From Mitsuokella multacida DSM 20544 (GTDB lineage: Bacteria; Bacillota; Negativicutes; Selenomonadales; Selenomonadaceae): a DNA stretch of 64,000 nt. The notes under the pieces are model-generated. The model did not search any database and was not told the DNA's origin. It saw only the letters and a program-made list of their open reading frames with translations. Location: the NCBI RefSeq assembly GCF_000155955.1, contig NZ_GG697141.2:1-64000 (forward strand). Direction: 5' to 3'. How positions within the stretch are numbered: the first letter of the stretch is position 1; every line of letters begins with the position of its first letter. Position numbers and translations under genes: made by a program. Below are positions 60,140 to 64,000 of the stretch, in pieces.

Positions 60140-60216
60140 CCAGTTCTCGAAGCGTTAATCGCTCGCTTTACACGAACATACAGATCCCATCGGTCATTGG
60201 CCGGTGGGATTTTTTG
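60140..60216 (+). repeat. rpsI 3'-end direct repeat, copy 3
   Basis: Codons Q-F-S-K-R plus TAA and the following ATCGCTCG are identical to the resident rpsI end; the next part (CTTTACACGAACATAC) resembles copy 2. It marks the right border of the island, 115 nt before the diguanylate cyclase gene. Confidence 0.9.
60184..60215 (+). terminator. Terminator of repeat copy 3
   Basis: A stem of 10-11 bp (ATCCCATCGGT with GCCGGTGGGAT, including wobbles), loop CATTG and a T6 run. It ends the MBL hydrolase transcript. Confidence 0.88.
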
Positions 60217-60330
60217 TGTGTTGTCAATCTCTCTGATTCCTAGTAGAATGGAGATAGAAAGACAGAAAGACCGTTTCGACGAGAAGCTGGCGAAGCGGTG
60301 CTGAGAACGGATACGCAGAAAGGCAATATC

Positions 60331-61323
60331 ATGGACGATATTTCGGGGGAAAAAATAGAGGCACATCCAACGGAACCGGGGCGCGTGGATATGCTGCAGG
60401 GCGTGGCAGGAGGCTTCGGGGAGGGCAACCGGATGCTGAAGACGCTGATGGATGCCATGCCGATTGGCTGCTATGTGCTGCGGCCGGACCACACGGTGCT
60501 GTACTGGAATCCTACGGCGGAGAAGCTCTTGGGTTTCTCGGCGGAGGAGATGCGGGGCAAGCGCTGCGTGGACATGCCGCTCGGCTGCTCGTTCACGAAC
60601 AGTAGCCGTATCGGTGCGCATTGCCCGGCCATCGTCGCCTATGCGACAGGCAAGGCCAAGACGCTCGAGATGTTCATGCGGCGCAAGGATGGCAAGGACA
60701 TCCTGCTGCGCAATACGCTGGTGCCATTGGCCGACGAGAATGGGGAGGTCAAGGAGCTCGTCTCGTTCTTCGTGCCGCTGACGGATGCGAATTACGACCA
60801 GGGCCTCATCAAGGCCATCTACGAGACGGCGACGCGCGACCCGCTGACGTGCCTGCCCGGGCGGAAATTCATGGAGGTCTGCATCGATGAGGCGATGGAG
60901 ATCTACCGGCGGACGGGGCAGCCGTTTGCCGTGCTCTTCGCCGATGTCAACAACTTCCATGACATCAACAACACGTATGGCCATGCAGCGGGCGATGACC
61001 TCTTGCGCGCGTTCGGGATTGCCCTGCGCAAGTACGGCAGGAAGGCCGACAAGTTCTGCCGCTGGGGCGGTGACGAATTCGTGGGCCTGCTGCACCTGAG
61101 GCATCCGGAGGACATCGAGGGCGCAGCAAAACGCTTCTTGAAGATTGCCCATAACTGTGAAGTAACGGAAGATGGGAAGACCATATCCTGCCGCGCATCA
61201 ATCGGCATCACGGTGGTGCGCGACGACGATACTGTCAAGTCCATTGTCTCGCGTGCGGACCACTACATGTATCTGGCCAAGAAGCGCAAAGAGGACCAGA
61301 TTGTCACGGACTTTGACCAATAA
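60331..61323 (+). CDS. PAS-GGDEF diguanylate cyclase
   Basis: The 330-residue protein should make cyclic di-GMP from GTP. An N-terminal PAS domain (about residues 35-150: MDAMPIGCYVLRPDHTVLYW) is followed by a GGDEF domain (about 170-320). The active site reads WGGDEFVG and is intact. RKAD lies five residues before it, matching the RxxD inhibitory site for feedback by the product. There is no membrane helix, so the PAS domain senses a cytoplasmic signal. The start follows AAAGGC. The downstream rhodanese-TtcA gene begins 3 nt after its stop. Confidence 0.93.
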   Translation: MDDISGEKIEAHPTEPGRVDMLQGVAGGFGEGNRMLKTLMDAMPIGCYVLRPDHTVLYWNPTAEKLLGFSAEEMRGKRCVDMPLGCSFTNSSRIGAHCPAIVAYATGKAKTLEMFMRRKDGKDILLRNTLVPLADENGEVKELVSFFVPLTDANYDQGLIKAIYETATRDPLTCLPGRKFMEVCIDEAMEIYRRTGQPFAVLFADVNNFHDINNTYGHAAGDDLLRAFGIALRKYGRKADKFCRWGGDEFVGLLHLRHPEDIEGAAKRFLKIAHNCEVTEDGKTISCRASIGITVVRDDDTVKSIVSRADHYMYLAKKRKEDQIVTDFDQ

Positions 61324-61326
61324 TAA

Positions 61327-62532
61327 ATGAAAGGGAAGATTGCAAGCAATATGACCGCTATTATCGACGATTGGAAGATGAAACAGGAAATCACGGTGGA
61401 GGAGTTGGCAGAGCTGAGCCCGGACGAGGTCTATCTCGTGGACATCCGCGATGAGGTGGCGTTTGAGCGCGGCTCGCTGCCGGGCGCGCAGAACCTCAAT
61501 CCTCTGGAACTGCAGCAGGGCGGCTACGACCTGCCGGAGGAAAGGCTCATCGTCTGCATCTGCATGTGGGGCAAGATCAGTCTTGGCCTCGCGCAGAATC
61601 TGCGCGAGCAGGGCTATGCGGCCGTCTCACTGCAGGGCGGCTACTCGCTCTGGCTGCAGCGCAAACTGGAACGCGAGACGGCTGAGGCGGCTGAGGATTC
61701 GGAGCGCCTCAAGCGCATCGAGAACTCCCTGCGCAAGAAGTACAAGCACAAGATCTACAGCAAATTCGTCGAGGCCGTCTGCAAGTTCGAGCTCGTGCGC
61801 CCCGGCGACAAGATTGCCGTCTGCATCTCGGGCGGCAAGGACTCGATGCTCATGGCGAAGCTCTTCCAGGACCTCAAGCGCCACAACAAGTTCCCGTTTG
61901 AGCTCGTCTTCCTCTGCATGGACCCCGGCTACAACGAGATGAACCGCCGCATCATCGAGGAGAACGCGAAGCTCCTGCACGTGCCGCTGACCTTCTTCTC
62001 GACGGACATCTTCGAGTCGGTCTTCCATGTGGAGGAGTCGCCGTGCTATCTCTGCGCCAAGATGCGCCGCGGCTACCTCTACCGCAAGGCTCGCGCGCTC
62101 GGCTGCAACAAGATCGCGCTCGGCCATCACTTCGACGATGTGATCGAGACGAATCTCATGAGCATGCTCTACTCCGGCGCCATCCGCACGATGATGCCGA
62201 AGGTCAAGAGCACGAGCTGCCCCGGCATGGAACTCATCCGGCCGCTTTACTACATCCACGAGGCGGACATCAAGCGCTGGCGCGACGACAACGGCCTCTA
62301 CTTCATCCAGTGTGCCTGCAAGTTCACCGAGACGTGTTCGACCTGCCATACGGATGGCACGACGGATTCCAAGCGCCTCGAGGTCAAGAAGCTCATCGCG
62401 AAGCTCGCTGAGACGAACAGCCAGGTCCCGGGCAATATCTTCCACGCACTCGAGAACGTCAACCTCGACACCGTCCTGAAGTACAAGCAGGCGGGCGAGG
62501 AGCACAGTTTCCTGGAGCATTACGATCAATAA
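61327..62532 (+). CDS. Rhodanese-TtcA fusion: sulfur carrier and tRNA-thiolation-like ATPase
   Basis: The 401-residue protein has an N-terminal rhodanese domain (about 22-115; VYLVDIRDEVAFERGSLPGA, and a catalytic loop CMWGKIS with Cys79), a charged linker, and a TtcA-like N-type ATP pyrophosphatase (about 130-390) with the PP-loop SGGKDS (168-173), CYLC (Cys240, Cys243) and CACKFTETCSTC. TtcA proteins thiolate C32 of tRNA using an iron-sulfur cluster. A built-in rhodanese could pass the sulfur. The first ATG (61327) is probably coupled to the previous gene; an ATG at 61351 is an alternative. Confidence 0.88.
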   Translation: MKGKIASNMTAIIDDWKMKQEITVEELAELSPDEVYLVDIRDEVAFERGSLPGAQNLNPLELQQGGYDLPEERLIVCICMWGKISLGLAQNLREQGYAAVSLQGGYSLWLQRKLERETAEAAEDSERLKRIENSLRKKYKHKIYSKFVEAVCKFELVRPGDKIAVCISGGKDSMLMAKLFQDLKRHNKFPFELVFLCMDPGYNEMNRRIIEENAKLLHVPLTFFSTDIFESVFHVEESPCYLCAKMRRGYLYRKARALGCNKIALGHHFDDVIETNLMSMLYSGAIRTMMPKVKSTSCPGMELIRPLYYIHEADIKRWRDDNGLYFIQCACKFTETCSTCHTDGTTDSKRLEVKKLIAKLAETNSQVPGNIFHALENVNLDTVLKYKQAGEEHSFLEHYDQ

Positions 62533-62567
62533 TACAAGAGAACACACCATAGAAATGAGGGGAACAT

Positions 62568-63335
62568 ATGCTGTGGGATGGGAATGTGTCGAAACGGGAG
62601 CAGATGCGGCGGGATATCCAGCGGAAGATCTCGCAGATCAACATGGAGCGGCGGGAAATGGAGCTGCCGCACAATCCGTATGACCAGGAACAGCGCGAGT
62701 GCCTGAGCATCGAGCAGGGAGACCGTGAGGCGCTCAAGAGGGCCTTGGCGGAGAAGCGGACGGGCACGATGACGGGGAAGCTGGCAGATGACCCGTTGCG
62801 CTCGGCCAAGAACATCGGCATCGTCATCCTGACGCTGGCCTCACGGGCGGCCATCCGCGGCGGCATGGACCCCGAGACATCCTTCACGATTGAAGATGCT
62901 TATGCGCAGCAGATCGAGAAACTGCAGACGGAAGAGGAAGTCGACAGGGTGGCGCGAGAGGCAGAATTCTACTACACAGCAGAGGTGGCAAAACTGCGGC
63001 AGGCCAGGCGCGATGACGACCTGACGGCACGCTGCAAGACGTATATCCAGCAGCACATCCAGGAACCCCTGCGCCTGAACGGCATCGCGAAGGCCTTCCG
63101 GCTGTCGACGGACTATCTGTCGGCACATTTCTCGCAGATCACGGGGGTGCCGCTCAAGGAGTACATCCTGCAGGAGAAGGCCCGTCAGGCAGCAGACCTG
63201 CTGCGCTATACGGATTATCCCATCAATGTCATCAGTTCGTATCTATCGTTCTCGTCACAGAGTCATTTCGGACAGGTCTTTCGCAAGTACATGGGGATGA
63301 CGCCAAAAATCTATCGGAATAAATACAAAGAATAA
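62568..63335 (+). CDS. AraC family transcriptional regulator
   Basis: The 255-residue protein has a C-terminal AraC DNA-binding domain (about 152-255) with two helix-turn-helix units: LRLNGIAKAFRLSTDYLSAH and YPINVISSYLSFSSQSHFGQ, ending KYMGMTPKIYRNKYKE. The N-terminal part is mainly helical and charged, without the usual cupin, so the signal is unknown. It lies just before a GH43 xylosidase gene and may control it; a terminator separates them. Confidence 0.9.
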   Translation: MLWDGNVSKREQMRRDIQRKISQINMERREMELPHNPYDQEQRECLSIEQGDREALKRALAEKRTGTMTGKLADDPLRSAKNIGIVILTLASRAAIRGGMDPETSFTIEDAYAQQIEKLQTEEEVDRVAREAEFYYTAEVAKLRQARRDDDLTARCKTYIQQHIQEPLRLNGIAKAFRLSTDYLSAHFSQITGVPLKEYILQEKARQAADLLRYTDYPINVISSYLSFSSQSHFGQVFRKYMGMTPKIYRNKYKE

Positions 63336-63360
63336 TGATCGATACCGTATTTCTTATATT

Positions 63361-63396
63361 CAGGACGCGTTTTTTATAGAATGCGTCCTGTTTTTT
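63361..63396 (+). terminator. Terminator after the AraC gene
   Basis: CAGGACGC pairs perfectly with GCGTCCTG around a 14-nt AT-rich loop, followed by six T. Confidence 0.85.
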
Positions 63397-63489
63397 CGTT
63401 ATGATAATCGTAAAGATAAGGCGTGCACAGGAACGCACGCAGTGTGAAATGATTTTCATCTGATTTCTCGAGAAAGGAGTCATACGTAT

Positions 63490-64000
63490 ATGGGCATCAT
63501 CTGTAATCCAATCATCTCGGGCATGGCACCGGACCCGAGTATCCTGCGCGTCGGCGACGATTACTATCTGGCGACGTCCACCTTCCACTGGCTGCCGGGC
63601 ATCCCCATCTACCACTCAAGGAATCTTGCGGACTGGGAACTCCTGACACATGTGCTCAAGGGGACAGAGGTCAATCTGCGCGGCACGCACACGCCGGCGG
63701 GCATCTGGGCGCCGCATCTCTCCTACGATGCACAGGCGAAGAAGTACTGGCTGGTCTTCTGCCACATGAAGAACATGGCGGGACGCGAGTTCAATGCGGA
63801 GAGCTACGCGATGTCGGCCGACGATATCACGGGGCCGTGGTCGGACCCCGTCTACCTGACTTCCATCGGCTTTGACCCGTCGCTCTATCACGAGGACGGC
63901 CATCACTATCTCGCCATCCTCGAGTGGGAGACGCGCAGCGGCTATCAGGCACCGGGCACCATCGTCATGGCGGAAGTCGACCTGCGGACAGGCAAGCTCG
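63490..64000 (+). CDS. GH43 family glycosidase, probable beta-xylosidase (cut by window end)
   Basis: The frame from ATG 63490 is open to the window end (170 codons) and continues beyond. It reads GMAPDPSILRVGDDYYLATSTFHWLPG, here the catalytic base Asp is in APDPSI, and GFDPSLYHEDG holds the second conserved Asp. This is the start of the five-bladed propeller of GH43 beta-xylosidases that release xylose from xylo-oligosaccharides. There is no signal peptide, so it is cytoplasmic. AAAGGAG lies 10 nt before the ATG. The preceding AraC gene is a likely regulator. Confidence 0.9.
   Translation, partial: MGIICNPIISGMAPDPSILRVGDDYYLATSTFHWLPGIPIYHSRNLADWELLTHVLKGTEVNLRGTHTPAGIWAPHLSYDAQAKKYWLVFCHMKNMAGREFNAESYAMSADDITGPWSDPVYLTSIGFDPSLYHEDGHHYLAILEWETRSGYQAPGTIVMAEVDLRTGKL

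Larger units (their letters stand above)
55389..60216. mobile_element. Probable tandem genomic island at the rpsI 3' end
   Basis: Between rpsI and the third copy of its 3' end lie five genes in two modules: copy 1 to copy 2 (Ntn hydrolase, metallophosphoesterase, nitroreductase) and copy 2 to copy 3 (LysR regulator, MBL hydrolase). Their codon third positions are visibly less GC-rich than those of the cob operon before and the genes after. Duplicated gene ends at both borders are the mark of integrase-mediated insertion that restores the target gene, and rpsI is a known target for some streptococcal ICEs. No integrase, relaxase or transposase gene is visible, so these are probably decayed or trans-mobilised modules. 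Confidence 0.6.

Noticed and set aside
1-64000. CRISPR arrays, insertion sequences, prophage genes and tRNA genes
   Set aside because: I saw no regularly spaced short repeats, no transposase or phage motifs and no tRNA-like cloverleaf in the intergenic spaces. The only clear direct repeats are the three rpsI ends.

Overview
The window looks like chromosome of a GC-rich, anaerobic, diderm Firmicute of the class Negativicutes, most likely a Selenomonadaceae relative (Selenomonas/Mitsuokella type). Grounds: Firmicute gene order (def-fmt-rsmB-rlmN-prpC-prkC-rsgA-rpe), T-box leaders before ileS and leuA, an anaerobic (CbiD/CbiG type) cobamide pathway, and a strong C/G preference at third codon positions in most genes. 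The genus is inferred, not proven.

Layout. 1-263: end of an rRNA operon (23S-5S spacer, 5S rRNA, terminator). 264-8640: a SpeD-like protein whose pyruvoyl-forming serine is glycine, lgt, a T-box-controlled type-2-like ileS, a His-rich CsoR-family repressor, an acyl-CoA thioesterase and a T-box-controlled leuA. 8640-20740: a GH13 glucosidase, an alpha/beta hydrolase, dtd, an M29 aminopeptidase, an unknown exported protein, a YitT protein, an MBL hydrolase, a cyclophilin with two possible starts, a GIY-YIG protein, greA, lysS and two hydrolases. 20763-24785: an MFS transporter, a divergent LysR regulator and pepT. 24867-37610: a translation and cell-envelope operon in which fhaA, fhaB, rodA and pbpA genes of actinobacterial type are interleaved with the Firmicute prpC/prkC cluster. 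37643-40136: queC, folE2 and a flippase-like membrane protein. 40147-54367: a nearly continuous 16-gene cobamide operon, cbiDETFGHJC-cbiA-cobU-cbiP-cbiB-cobS-pduX-cobD-cobC. 54392-55446: rplM-rpsI with a promoter and terminator.

55389-60216 is the most unusual part. The last codons of rpsI plus its terminator occur three times as direct repeats. They bound two modules of less GC-biased genes: an exported Ntn hydrolase, a Tat-type metallophosphoesterase and a nitroreductase, then a LysR regulator and a divergent MBL hydrolase. This looks like tandem integration at the rpsI 3' end, with no integrase gene left in the window. 60331-64000 returns to host-like composition: a PAS-GGDEF diguanylate cyclase, a rhodanese-TtcA fusion, an AraC regulator and the start of a GH43 xylosidase.

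The genes are mainly housekeeping: tRNA charging and modification, protein N-terminus processing, peptidoglycan synthesis under Ser/Thr kinase control, and de novo corrinoid synthesis from about the precorrin-3 stage to the nucleotide loop. All identifications come from reading motifs by eye; no database search was possible.
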